Below the pieces are notes generated by a model that was not told the DNA's origin, did not search any database, and saw only the letters and a program-made list of their open reading frames with translations. The translations under genes were made by a program, and so were the position numbers. Below are positions 13,289-19,312 of a stretch of DNA of 19,312 nucleotides, one piece after another (within the stretch, counting starts at the first letter, position 1; each line of letters begins with the position of its first letter). This stretch comes from SIG598 sp045605025 (lineage in GTDB: Bacteria; Bacillota; Clostridia; Oscillospirales; Acutalibacteraceae), in assembly GCA_045605025.1 (NCBI GenBank), contig JAZUPE010000086.1:1-19312 (forward strand), read 5' to 3'.

Positions 13289-14077
13289 TCAGAATAGTTC
13301 GTCAAGCAGCAGATAATATCTGAGCTGATCCGGATCAGGCGTGAAATCAAGTCTTTCAAACAGATGGTCAAATGATACGGAAGGGTATTTTATTCCACTG
13401 TACGTGCCGTCGAGATTATGCTTTATGCTGCGGAGCAGCAGCGCAAGGTCCGCGTGTCTGTCCGCGGTGCCGCTGCGCCCTGTATCAATAAATCCGGTGA
13501 TATTCTTCCCGTCGGTGAATATGTTCGGCAGGCACATATCGCCATGGGTAAACACGGGACGCTCCTCCGGTCTGTTATCCTCCAGCCAGTGGAGCAGATG
13601 TTCCGGTGACGAAAATCCTCCCGGACCGTAAGTCTCCGGCTCGGCATCTTCCATAGAGCAGCAACCGGATTCCACCCGTTCTGCCGCCAGCTTCAGTTTG
13701 TGTTCAAGGGACGCGCTGACCGGACAGCCGTTAATGTCCACCGACCACATAATCTCACAAGCCCGCACGGACAGCTCCATCAGAAGGCTGCCTTCGGACA
13801 GGATATCTTCGCTGCAGAGCATTCGTCCCGGCACGCGGCTCATTAACAGATAATTGAAACCGTTCTTCTGTTCAAAGGCGATTATTTCCGGAACCGGAAG
13901 TTTTCCCTGCATCCATCTCATTACACGATACTCGTTGTCGGACTCGAAACTGGCTGCTTCGATTTTCAGTACCATATCGTCAAAACAGAGCACCTGCGCA
14001 CCGGACATGCCAATTTTGTTCCGGTCATGGGATCGTCCTGCGATCAGTCGTGCGATATCAGAAGGGATATTATGCAT
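13289..14077 (-). CDS. APH(3')-like aminoglycoside phosphotransferase
   Basis: The protein-kinase-like APH(3') fold transfers phosphate from ATP (or GTP) to an antibiotic hydroxyl. The 262-residue length matches APH(3') enzymes (about 264). Key elements: Ser/Gly nucleotide loop IGMSGAQV (22-29), Lys38 in VLKIE, an acidic partner near E49, the catalytic loop HGDMCLPN with D180 and N185, and metal-binding D198 in GFIDTGRSGTADRHADLAL. The C-terminus YYLLLDELF is nearly the APH(3')-III ending. All active-site residues are present. Start ATG 14077 follows GGGAG. The best-known APH(3') enzymes inactivate kanamycin and neomycin, but this is visibly divergent; related proteins of unknown substrate are common, so a resistance phenotype is not established. 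No clear promoter upstream. Confidence 0.85.
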   Translation of the reverse strand: MHNIPSDIARLIAGRSHDRNKIGMSGAQVLCFDDMVLKIEAASFESDNEYRVMRWMQGKLPVPEIIAFEQKNGFNYLLMSRVPGRMLCSEDILSEGSLLMELSVRACEIMWSVDINGCPVSASLEHKLKLAAERVESGCCSMEDAEPETYGPGGFSSPEHLLHWLEDNRPEERPVFTHGDMCLPNIFTDGKNITGFIDTGRSGTADRHADLALLLRSIKHNLDGTYSGIKYPSVSFDHLFERLDFTPDPDQLRYYLLLDELF

Positions 14078-14257
14078 ATTTTTCTCCCACTTTCGAACAG
14101 CGTAATCTAGATTCTTCTTAAAACCCGAACTATGCTTGAAAATCGTACACTCAGGAAAACAAAAACGAACGAACCGCGCCGTGCTGTTCCCCCGTTTTTT
14201 CTAATTCGGTTGTGTCCACGCAATCCGCACAAAAATCGTGATACTATGCAAAAGATT

Positions 14258-14320
14258 GCAGCTTCATCATTTCCTCCGGCAGACGGGAACACTGTTCGAA
14301 GTATTATCCTTTACCGGATG
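14258..14320 (-). pseudogene. Decayed copy of the 3' end of the adjacent RluD-type gene
   Basis: These 63 bases align with 15267-15330, inside the intact pseudouridine synthase gene, at about 49 of 64 positions with one single-base gap. The first 25 bases (14258-14282 versus 15267-15291) differ at one position. The intact copy encodes HPVTGMPFELFSPLPEDMMKL; here the gap shifts the frame and a stop follows at the ATGATGAAG end. Both copies have the same orientation. Codons just upstream still read GVRLRHPV, similar to RVSFNHPV. It is either a remnant of a second RluD-family gene or a partial duplication made when the TIR segment was inserted. Confidence 0.65.
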
Positions 14321-14396
14321 TCTTAATCTTACTCCATGTTCATAAGGCAGTCAATGTATAATCGACAAAATAGCCGCAGTCGCCTTACAACAGAGA

Positions 14397-14425
14397 TTGA
14401 ACATTGATTATCTTTGATATATAAT
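14397..14425 (+). promoter_or_regulatory. Promoter of the TIR-domain gene
   Basis: -35 TTGAAC (14397-14402), a 17-bp spacer and -10 TATAAT (14420-14425), 25 bases before the ATG. This leaves room for a short leader carrying AGGAGAGGTGAGG. Confidence 0.88.
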
Positions 14426-14450
14426 AGAACTTCAGGAGAGGTGAGGCTTT

Positions 14451-15125
14451 ATGTACGATGTTTTTATATCCTTCAAAAATCTTGACCGCAACGGTGCTCC
14501 TACCCGTGACAGCCAGATTGCCGCGCAGCTGCATTCCGCTCTTGGGCATGCCGGAATCAAGGCATTTTTCAGCAATGTTGAAATTCAGCGCAGCGGAGAC
14601 GCACGCTGGGGCAGGCTGATTGATAGCGCCCTGCAGGAGGCTCGTGTTATAATCGTTGTAGGAACATGCTGTGAGCATATCAGCTCTCACTGGGTGGAGT
14701 ATGAATGGCGCTATTTTTCCGAACAGATACACTGCGGCGAGGACAAGCATATTCTCACCGTTCTTGAGGGAATACTCCCCCACCGGCTGCCTCCCGCCTT
14801 TACTCAGACCCAGAGTTACACTCCCGACTGCATCCCCACCGTGGTGGACAAGGTACTGCGAATACTGGGCAGAAGCAGTTTCAGGCTCCAGAATAGCACA
14901 GTTACAAAGCCTGTTTCGCCGGAAGCTGCACTCACAGAAAGAAAACGAGGCAAAAACGACTGTGACTTCTGTGGCAATTTTGTTCCTCCGGGAAAAGGAA
15001 CCTGTCCCGTGTGCGGAAGAAAACGCAGGGAGATTGAATGCCCGATATGCGGTATGCGCGTGCCCGACGGTACCGCTGTCTGCCCCGTATGTAAATACCG
15101 TTTCCGCCCAGACGGCAATCGCTGA
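14451..15125 (+). CDS. TIR-domain protein with C-terminal double zinc ribbon
   Basis: A 224-residue soluble protein. The N-terminal TIR domain (1 to about 140) begins YDVFISFKNLDRNGAPTRDS and contains GIKAFFSNVEI (the BB-loop side), a hydrophobic strand ARVIIVVGT, and W81-V-E83-Y-E85-W. The last matches the helix that carries the catalytic Glu in NAD-cleaving TIR enzymes, so NADase or cyclic-ADP-ribose synthase activity is plausible. After a linker (about 141-168) two identical-spaced zinc ribbons follow: C171/C174/C185/C188 and C197/C200/C211/C214, each CxxC-x10-CxxC. Bacterial TIR proteins often act in antiphage defence (for example Thoeris ThsB), but no partner effector is next to it. It stands alone, with its own promoter and a shared terminator. 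The start ATG follows GAGGTGAGG. Confidence 0.88.
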   Translation: MYDVFISFKNLDRNGAPTRDSQIAAQLHSALGHAGIKAFFSNVEIQRSGDARWGRLIDSALQEARVIIVVGTCCEHISSHWVEYEWRYFSEQIHCGEDKHILTVLEGILPHRLPPAFTQTQSYTPDCIPTVVDKVLRILGRSSFRLQNSTVTKPVSPEAALTERKRGKNDCDFCGNFVPPGKGTCPVCGRKRREIECPICGMRVPDGTAVCPVCKYRFRPDGNR

Positions 15126-15187
15126 GTGCTGCGAGGTTCGCTGGTGTATCCGGTCCAACCCGCAATTCAGCATAATCGTAAATAAGC

Positions 15188-15220
15188 AAGACCCGCCGTA
15201 GTTTAGCCTCGGCGGGTCTT
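15188..15220. terminator. Bidirectional terminator between TIR and RluD-type genes
   Basis: AAGACCCGCCG (15188-15198) pairs perfectly with CGGCGGGTCTT (15210-15220). The stem extends past one mismatch through ATAAG/CTTAT and overlaps the stop codon of the minus-strand gene. Tails are only moderately T-rich. It sits between convergent genes. Confidence 0.85.
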
Positions 15221-15222
15221 AC

Positions 15223-16122
15223 TTATACATTATCAGCGTTGAATCCGTAAAACTCCGCGCATGGCGGCAGCTTCATCATATCCTCCGGCAGAGGCGAAAA
15301 CAGTTCAAAGGGCATTCCGGTAACCGGATGATTGAAGCTGACCCGACCGCAATGGAGCGCCTGCCGGTTGATCAGTCCGGTGGCCCCACCGTACATCTCG
15401 TCACCTGCCAGCGGCATATTCATCACGTCGGCAAAGTGGGTGCGTATCTGATGGGTGCGTCCGGTCTCAAGGTCGATTTCCAGCAGAGTCAGCCCCTCCC
15501 GGCAGCAGAGCACTTTCCAATGGGTGACACTGCGCTGACCTCCCTCGCCCACCTCGCGGCGGATGCCGGCGTTTTCCCGGCGGCGAATGGGTGCATCTAT
15601 GGTTCCGCAGCCCTCAAGTTCGCCCTGACAGACGGCATAATAGGTCTTGTCCATATGCCCATGGAGCATATTGGCTCCGTGGGAGTGCTTGCACACCACC
15701 ACAAGTCCTGTGGTGTCCTTGTCAAGGCGGTTGATAGGGCGGAACACCGCCGTTTTGCCGCTCTGAGCGAGGTAGCTCGCAAGCGCGTTCGCAAGGGTAT
15801 CGTCAAAATGACCGCGGGTGGGATGCACCGGCATTCCGATGGGCTTTTCAAGAATGATGACATCATCGTCCTCATAGGCGACATTCGCCTGCTGCCCTGA
15901 CGGCATCGCCGGACGCGGATCGTCCGGGATATTCAGCCCCACCACATCGCCCGAACGAACGGGATCGATGGTGCGGATATGTTCGCCGTTGAGGGTTATC
16001 CCCTGCTCAACGCGTTTCTGTTTTGTTATGAGGCGGGCAGACACCTGACATTTATATCGCAGGAATTTGCCCACCGTTGTGCCGTCACATTCCTCCGGCA
16101 CGGTAAAGGTGAGCGCTCGCAA
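15223..16122 (-). CDS. RluD/RluA-family pseudouridine synthase, TTG start
   Basis: Isomerises uridine to pseudouridine in RNA. The 299-residue protein has an N-terminal S4-like RNA-binding domain (about 15-65, ending GDVVGLNIPDD). The catalytic domain has EKPIGMPVHPTRGHFDDTLANAL and the signature RPINRLDKDTTGLVVV with catalytic D134. C-terminal landmarks are LETGRTHQIRTHFA, PLAGDEMYGG, and HPVTGMPFELFSPLPEDM. Whether the target is rRNA or tRNA cannot be decided among the several paralogues Clostridia carry, so no symbol is given. The start is TTG at 16122, directly abutting the ilvE TAA stop (TAATTG). Its RBS GGAGG lies within the end of ilvE, implying translational coupling. A decayed partial copy of its 3' end lies at 14258-14320. 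Confidence 0.92.
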   Translation of the reverse strand: MRALTFTVPEECDGTTVGKFLRYKCQVSARLITKQKRVEQGITLNGEHIRTIDPVRSGDVVGLNIPDDPRPAMPSGQQANVAYEDDDVIILEKPIGMPVHPTRGHFDDTLANALASYLAQSGKTAVFRPINRLDKDTTGLVVVCKHSHGANMLHGHMDKTYYAVCQGELEGCGTIDAPIRRRENAGIRREVGEGGQRSVTHWKVLCCREGLTLLEIDLETGRTHQIRTHFADVMNMPLAGDEMYGGATGLINRQALHCGRVSFNHPVTGMPFELFSPLPEDMMKLPPCAEFYGFNADNV

Positions 16123-17196
16123 TTACTTGCAGACCTCCACGGTCCAGCCGAACTCGTCGGGCAGCTTGCCCCACTGGATTCCGGTCATGGTGTCATACAG
16201 ACGCTGGGACAGGAAGCCGATCTTGCCTTCATTGATGGTAAGAATCTTGTCGTCGATCTTCAGCTCACCGATGGGAGAGATAACAGCAGCGGTACCGGTA
16301 CCGAAAGCTTCGACCAGCTCGCCCTTGTCATAAGCCTCGGCTATCTCGTCGACGGACAGCTTGCGCTCAACAACGTTCATGCCCCAGCTCTTGAGCAGGT
16401 CGATAGTGCTCTGGCGGGTGATGCCGGGAAGGATGGAACCGTTGAGTTCGGGAGTGACGATCTCATTGTTGAACACGAAGAAGACGTTCATGGTGCCGAC
16501 TTCCTCGACATACTTGCGCTCTACGCCGTCCAGCCAGAGAACCTGAGTGTAGTTGACCTTGCTGGCATCGTCCTGGGCCTTGAGGGAAGCGGCGTAGTTG
16601 CCGCCGGTCTTGGCGTAGCCGATACCGCCCTTGACTGCGCGGACGTACTTGGTCTCGACATAGATCTTGACGGGGTCAAGTCCCTCGGGATAATATGCTC
16701 CGGAGGGAGAAAGGATCACGACGTAGTAGAGGTGGCTGGAGGGATGAACGCCCAGGAAATCCTCTGCACCGAAGATGAAGGGACGGATATACAGGCTGGC
16801 GCCCTCTGCACTGGGAACCCAGTCCTTGTCAATCTCGACGAGCTGCTTGAGAGCCTCAAGGCAGAAATCCTCATCGATGAGAGGAATGCACAGGCGCTCG
16901 TTGGAAGCGTTGAGACGTGCAAAGTTCTTCTCCGGACGGAAGAGCTGGATGCGGCCATCCTCGGTTCTGTAAGCCTTCATACCCTCGAAGACTTCCTGAC
17001 CGTAGTGCAGGCATGTGGCAGCAGGAGACAGAGCAATGGGGCCAAAGGGAACGATTCTGGGATCATGCCAGCCCTGTCCTTCGTGATATTCCATGATAAA
17101 CATATGGTCGGTGAAAATCTTACCGAAGCCCAGGCTGGTTTCGTCAGCAGGCTTTGCCTTGGGGCAGTCGGTCAGTTGGACACGGATCTTTTCCAT
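16123..17196 (-). CDS. ilvE: Branched-chain amino acid aminotransferase
   Basis: A PLP enzyme (fold type IV) that interconverts valine, leucine and isoleucine with their 2-oxo acids, using glutamate/2-oxoglutarate. The 357-residue length and motifs match the BCAT-II-like bacterial group: LHYGQEVFEGMKAYRTEDG, FRPEKNFARLNASNERL, SLYIRPFIFG, the PLP lysine K196 in GYAKTGGNYAASLKAQ, QVLWLDGVERKYVEEVGTMN, and FGTGTAAVISPIG near the C-terminus. The start ATG 17196 follows AGGAGAG. A good promoter lies upstream. The following RluD-type gene abuts its stop, so the two are co-expressed, although they share no pathway. Confidence 0.96.
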   Translation of the reverse strand: MEKIRVQLTDCPKAKPADETSLGFGKIFTDHMFIMEYHEGQGWHDPRIVPFGPIALSPAATCLHYGQEVFEGMKAYRTEDGRIQLFRPEKNFARLNASNERLCIPLIDEDFCLEALKQLVEIDKDWVPSAEGASLYIRPFIFGAEDFLGVHPSSHLYYVVILSPSGAYYPEGLDPVKIYVETKYVRAVKGGIGYAKTGGNYAASLKAQDDASKVNYTQVLWLDGVERKYVEEVGTMNVFFVFNNEIVTPELNGSILPGITRQSTIDLLKSWGMNVVERKLSVDEIAEAYDKGELVEAFGTGTAAVISPIGELKIDDKILTINEGKIGFLSQRLYDTMTGIQWGKLPDEFGWTVEVCK

Positions 17197-17240
17197 AGTT
17201 ATACTCTCCTTTGATTTATTGTTTTACTGGTTAATTTCAT

Positions 17241-17269
17241 ATTATAGTACGGTATTTTTGATTATTCAA
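17241..17269 (-). promoter_or_regulatory. Promoter of ilvE
   Basis: Minus strand: -35 TTGAAT (17269-17264), a 17-bp spacer and -10 TATAAT (17246-17241). The leader is about 38 bases, with no T-box or leucine-rich leader peptide seen, so amino-acid-responsive attenuation is not evident here. Confidence 0.85.
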
Positions 17270-17345
17270 GACTTTTTCAAGCTAAATTGCGGCGCGGGAG
17301 TTTATTTTATCCATACATTGTCAACGTACCCGCTTCTGCGGCAGT

Positions 17346-17951
17346 TCACAGCAGCCCAAGCGCGGCCCCGGCAATAAGCCAGCCGCAGTTTCCCGCTATG
17401 CTGCTCCCGGAAAGACGTGCAACCGAAATCCCGCACAGACCGGCAGAGGAAAGCACTCCGGTCAGGGCAACCATCCTGAGCATCAGCACCGGCTCAAGCG
17501 TCGGCATCGGGCAGAGTTTTGCCGGAATCAGCAACAAAGCGAGTAACGACAGCCAGATAACCCCGACTATATTACTGCGGACGGCAATTATGGATATCAA
17601 CACAGCGGCTCCGTCTGCCGCTGCAGCTAACACATTCTCTGCGCACGGTGAAACCAGCAGACAGTGCAGCGTGTAAAGAGCTGCTGTGCAGCAGGATATT
17701 ATGGCCGCCCCCCCTGCGCCGTAATCCTTCAGCACCAGACACACCGCGGCACAGGCAATTCCGAAAATGGCAGCGCCCCATACCGACGCGGTTTTCATGC
17801 CCATAAGCGACGGCATATCCCAGTCTGCGCATCGCACGGCACCTGCAAGCCCTTTTGTCAGCAGGAAGCCACAGGCGACGGCAGCGAAGCACCGGCGGAA
17901 TACTTCACGATTAATTGTTCTGCCTTTGTAAATCACACAGACCTGCTTCAC
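17346..17951 (-). CDS. Unidentified polytopic membrane protein
   Basis: A 201-residue hydrophobic protein that I do not recognise. A short basic N-terminus (MKQVCVIYKGRTINREVFRR) precedes about six membrane segments, roughly at 21-40, 55-73, 80-98, 106-124, 128-146 and 157-200 (the last may be two). Cysteines are frequent (about twelve) and several lie in or next to membrane segments (AIISCCTAAL, HCLLVSPCAE, GIACAAVCLVL). The start is GTG at 17951, with GGAGG eight bases upstream; there is no ATG alternative in frame nearby. A perfect TATAAT lies upstream, but without a convincing -35. No terminator separates it from the ilvE promoter, and neighbours give no hint of its job. Confidence 0.72.
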   Translation of the reverse strand: MKQVCVIYKGRTINREVFRRCFAAVACGFLLTKGLAGAVRCADWDMPSLMGMKTASVWGAAIFGIACAAVCLVLKDYGAGGAAIISCCTAALYTLHCLLVSPCAENVLAAAADGAAVLISIIAVRSNIVGVIWLSLLALLLIPAKLCPMPTLEPVLMLRMVALTGVLSSAGLCGISVARLSGSSIAGNCGWLIAGAALGLL

Positions 17952-18003
17952 TGCTCATCCCTCCGCAACCGTAATCAATTATAACGAATAATTATGCAAT
18001 GGT

Positions 18004-18076
18004 ATGCGGAATTATTCTTCAATGAATCAAATTGACACGTGGCGCGACTAAAATGTTAATATGCACTATTCCGCAT
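18004..18076. repeat. 9-bp inverted repeat upstream of rnhA
   Basis: ATGCGGAAT (18004-18012) and ATTCCGCAT (18068-18076) are perfect inverted copies separated by 55 bases. Between them on the plus strand lie TTGACA (18032-18037) and a possible extended -10, TGT-TAATAT (18054-18062), a second potential promoter reading toward rnhA. The repeat could be a pair of operator half-sites or chance. Confidence 0.35.
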
Positions 18077-18115
18077 CAGTTTGTATGTTGATTTCGTTAA
18101 ATTACGGTTTCATCA

Positions 18116-18144
18116 TTGCATTGGTTCCTTTGTTGTGGTATTAT
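18116..18144 (+). promoter_or_regulatory. Promoter of rnhA
   Basis: -35 TTGCAT (18116-18121), a 17-bp spacer ending TGG, and -10 TATTAT (18139-18144), an extended -10. It is 29 bases before the rnhA ATG. Confidence 0.78.
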
Positions 18145-18173
18145 AAATTGAATACTTATTCTGGAGAGATACC

Positions 18174-18611
18174 ATGCGTAAGGTTGAAATCTATACCGAC
18201 GGTGCCTGCTCGGGCAATCCCGGCCCCGGCGGATGGGGCACGATCCTGCGATATCAAGGTAAAGAAAAAGAACTCGCGGGCGGTGCCGCCTCCACCACCA
18301 ATAACCGCATGGAACTGACCGCCGTTATTGAAGGTCTGGCGGCACTCAAGGAAACCTGTCAGGTCACCGTTACAAGCGACTCCAAATACGTTGTTGACGG
18401 TATCACAAAAGGCTGGGCGCACTCGTGGAAACGCAACGGATGGCGCAAAGCCGACAAAAAACCCGCACTCAACGCCGACCTCTGGGACCGACTCCTGACC
18501 CTGCTGGATATTCACGATGTGACCTTTGTTTGGGTGCACGGTCATCAGGGACACCCCGAAAACGAGCGCTGTGACCGTCTTGCCGTGGCACAGATTGAAC
18601 TTTACCGCTAA
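18174..18611 (+). CDS. rnhA: Ribonuclease HI
   Basis: Cleaves the RNA strand of RNA-DNA hybrids, removing R-loops and primers in the cytoplasm. The 145-residue protein matches the compact bacterial form. All four catalytic carboxylates are present: D9 in YTDGACSGNPGPGGW, E47 in NNRMELTAVIEGL, D69 in SDSKYVV and D134 in NERCDRLAV. The helper histidine H124 is in VWVHGHQGHPENE. The basic handle region WKRNGWRKADKK (85-96) is retained, as in E. coli RNase HI. The start ATG follows GGAGAG. No GC-rich terminator follows; only an A/T-rich near-palindrome (18631-18645) separates it from the next gene. Confidence 0.97.
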   Translation: MRKVEIYTDGACSGNPGPGGWGTILRYQGKEKELAGGAASTTNNRMELTAVIEGLAALKETCQVTVTSDSKYVVDGITKGWAHSWKRNGWRKADKKPALNADLWDRLLTLLDIHDVTFVWVHGHQGHPENERCDRLAVAQIELYR

Positions 18612-18648
18612 AAACATAGAAAAAGACGAAGTTTTTTTAAAAAACCTC

Positions 18649-18677
18649 TTGTAATCTACACCAAAAAGGTATATATT
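18649..18677 (+). promoter_or_regulatory. Promoter of the cysteine desulfurase gene
   Basis: -35 TTGTAA (18649-18654), a 17-bp spacer and -10 TATATT (18672-18677), 35 bases before the ATG. No IscR-type or other operator is recognised. Confidence 0.65.
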
Positions 18678-18712
18678 ATCTGTGGAAAACTTCTCAAGGA
18701 GATTGTGACTGT

Positions 18713-19312
18713 ATGAATCGTTTTGTATACGCGGATAACGCCGCTACCACGCGGCTTTTACCCGAAGTTCTCGACGCCATGATGCCGTACCTCACCGAAC
18801 AATACGGAAACGCGTCGTCACTTTACGGCTTTGGTCAGGAATCGCGATTGGCGGTGGATGCCGCCCGCGAGGAAATCGCCTCTTGCCTGCATTGTCTTCC
18901 CAATGAAGTGTTCATCACTTCGGGCGGCAGCGAAGCAGACAACTGGGCCATCAAGATGGTTGCCCACGCAATGGCGAAAAAAGGCAAAAAACATATTATT
19001 TCCACCGAATTTGAGCATCACGCCGTGCTTCACACGCTCAACGCGCTGAAGAAAGACGGATTTGAAATCACGCTCCTTCCCGTATACGACAACGGTGTTG
19101 TCCGCGTGGAGGATGTGAAAGCAGCCCTTCGTGACGACACGGCACTTGTCACGGTGATGTTTGCCAACAACGAAATTGGCACGATTCAACCGATTGCCGA
19201 AATCGGCGCACTTTGCCGCGAGCACAGCGTTCTCTTCCACACCGATGCCGTGCAGGCGGTCGGTCACATCCCCGTGGATTTCGCCGCAATGAACATTGAT
19301 CTTCTCTCGCTG
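18713..19312 (+). CDS. Cysteine desulfurase (NifS/IscS class), C-terminus cut off
   Basis: A PLP enzyme that takes sulfur from cysteine for Fe-S clusters and thiolated cofactors. Exactly 200 codons are visible from ATG 18713, which has AAGGAG upstream, to the window edge. Class motifs are YADNAATT at the N-terminus, GNASSLYGFGQESR (32-45), TSGGSEADNWAIKMV (69-83), the PLP-stacking histidine in EFEHHAVLHTL (H102-H103 region), ANNEIGTIQPI (151-161) and the PLP aspartate in HTDAVQAVG (D178). The PLP lysine and the mobile-loop cysteine lie beyond the window, so group I (IscS/NifS) is judged only from the N-terminal half. Whether an IscU or ThiI gene follows cannot be seen. Confidence 0.95.
   Translation, partial: MNRFVYADNAATTRLLPEVLDAMMPYLTEQYGNASSLYGFGQESRLAVDAAREEIASCLHCLPNEVFITSGGSEADNWAIKMVAHAMAKKGKKHIISTEFEHHAVLHTLNALKKDGFEITLLPVYDNGVVRVEDVKAALRDDTALVTVMFANNEIGTIQPIAEIGALCREHSVLFHTDAVQAVGHIPVDFAAMNIDLLSL

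Larger units (their letters stand above)
14078..14450. other. Gene-free stretch between aph and the TIR gene
   Basis: 373 bases without a credible gene. The stretch holds the aph RBS at its left end, a CCCCCGTTTTTT run (14190-14201) with only a weak possible hairpin before it, the decayed rluD 3'-end copy at 14258-14320, and the TIR promoter at 14397-14425. No tRNA or insertion-sequence end is recognised. Confidence 0.6.

Noticed and set aside
14160..14202. Possible terminator before the TTTTTT run in the aph-TIR gap
   Set aside because: The only hairpin found (GAAC/GTTC with a mismatch) is too weak, and no gene on the plus strand ends upstream.
14385..15173. Long open frame on the minus strand opposite the TIR gene
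   Set aside because: It is antisense to a clear TIR-zinc-ribbon gene, has no RBS or recognisable domain, and covers the TIR promoter.
15979..17214. 411-codon open frame on the plus strand opposite ilvE and the RluD-type gene
   Set aside because: Antisense to two well-supported genes, and its residue composition is the mirror of their codon usage.
17197..17345. T-box or leader-peptide control of ilvE
   Set aside because: The predicted leader is only about 38 bases, with no T-box sequence, no terminator hairpin and no run of Leu, Ile or Val codons.
1..19312. CRISPR arrays, tRNA genes, insertion sequences or prophage genes
   Set aside because: No regularly spaced repeats, tRNA-like cloverleaf with a TTC arm, transposase, integrase or phage structural motif was seen by eye. 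A dedicated scan could still find short degenerate elements.

Overview
The window looks like a chromosomal segment of a low-to-mid GC Gram-positive anaerobe of the class Clostridia, most likely Oscillospiraceae/Ruminococcaceae-like. This is inferred from the rpmG-secE-nusG-rplK-rplA-rplJ order, an L10 leader RNA, strong GGAGG ribosome binding sites, sigma-A promoters with 17-bp spacers, CWB2 and CAP wall proteins, and an NPDTG-type sorting signal. No species can be named from the sequence. I recognise no tRNA, rRNA, CRISPR array or insertion sequence.

Region 1 (1-3190, all minus strand) is the translation/secretion/transcription cluster, transcribed right to left: rpmG, secE, nusG, rplK, rplA, then rplJ cut off at the window edge. 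A strong promoter sits upstream of rpmG and a second one between rplA and rplJ. Two autogenous RNA controls are visible: an rRNA-mimicking L1 site before rplK, and an L10 leader with a terminator-type hairpin before rplJ. rplK, nusG and the later rluD-type gene start with TTG.

Region 2 (3290-7468, plus strand) holds a small Usp-like gene with a structured leader and its own terminator. A four-gene operon with its own promoter follows: an ADP-ribosylglycohydrolase-family protein, a DUF2461 protein, a membrane-anchored metallophosphoesterase and a short-chain dehydrogenase.

Region 3 (7431-9427, minus strand) is a MATE exporter followed 12 nt later by a small SUKH/SMI1-like protein.

Region 4 (9465-13288) is a divergent pair of surface proteins: a sortase-anchored CAP/Ig-like protein (minus) and a secreted protein with three Ig-like repeats and three CWB2 repeats (plus).

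Region 5 (13289-15220) is an accessory patch. It has an APH(3')-like aminoglycoside phosphotransferase (minus), a gene-free stretch containing a decayed copy of the 3' end of the nearby rluD-type gene, and a TIR-domain protein with two C-terminal zinc ribbons (plus). The TIR gene lies between the intact and decayed copies, which are in direct orientation. This is the strongest candidate for something new in the window.

Region 6 (15223-19312) returns to housekeeping functions: an RluD-type pseudouridine synthase abutting ilvE (minus), an unidentified membrane protein (minus), then rnhA and a cysteine desulfurase that runs off the right edge (plus).
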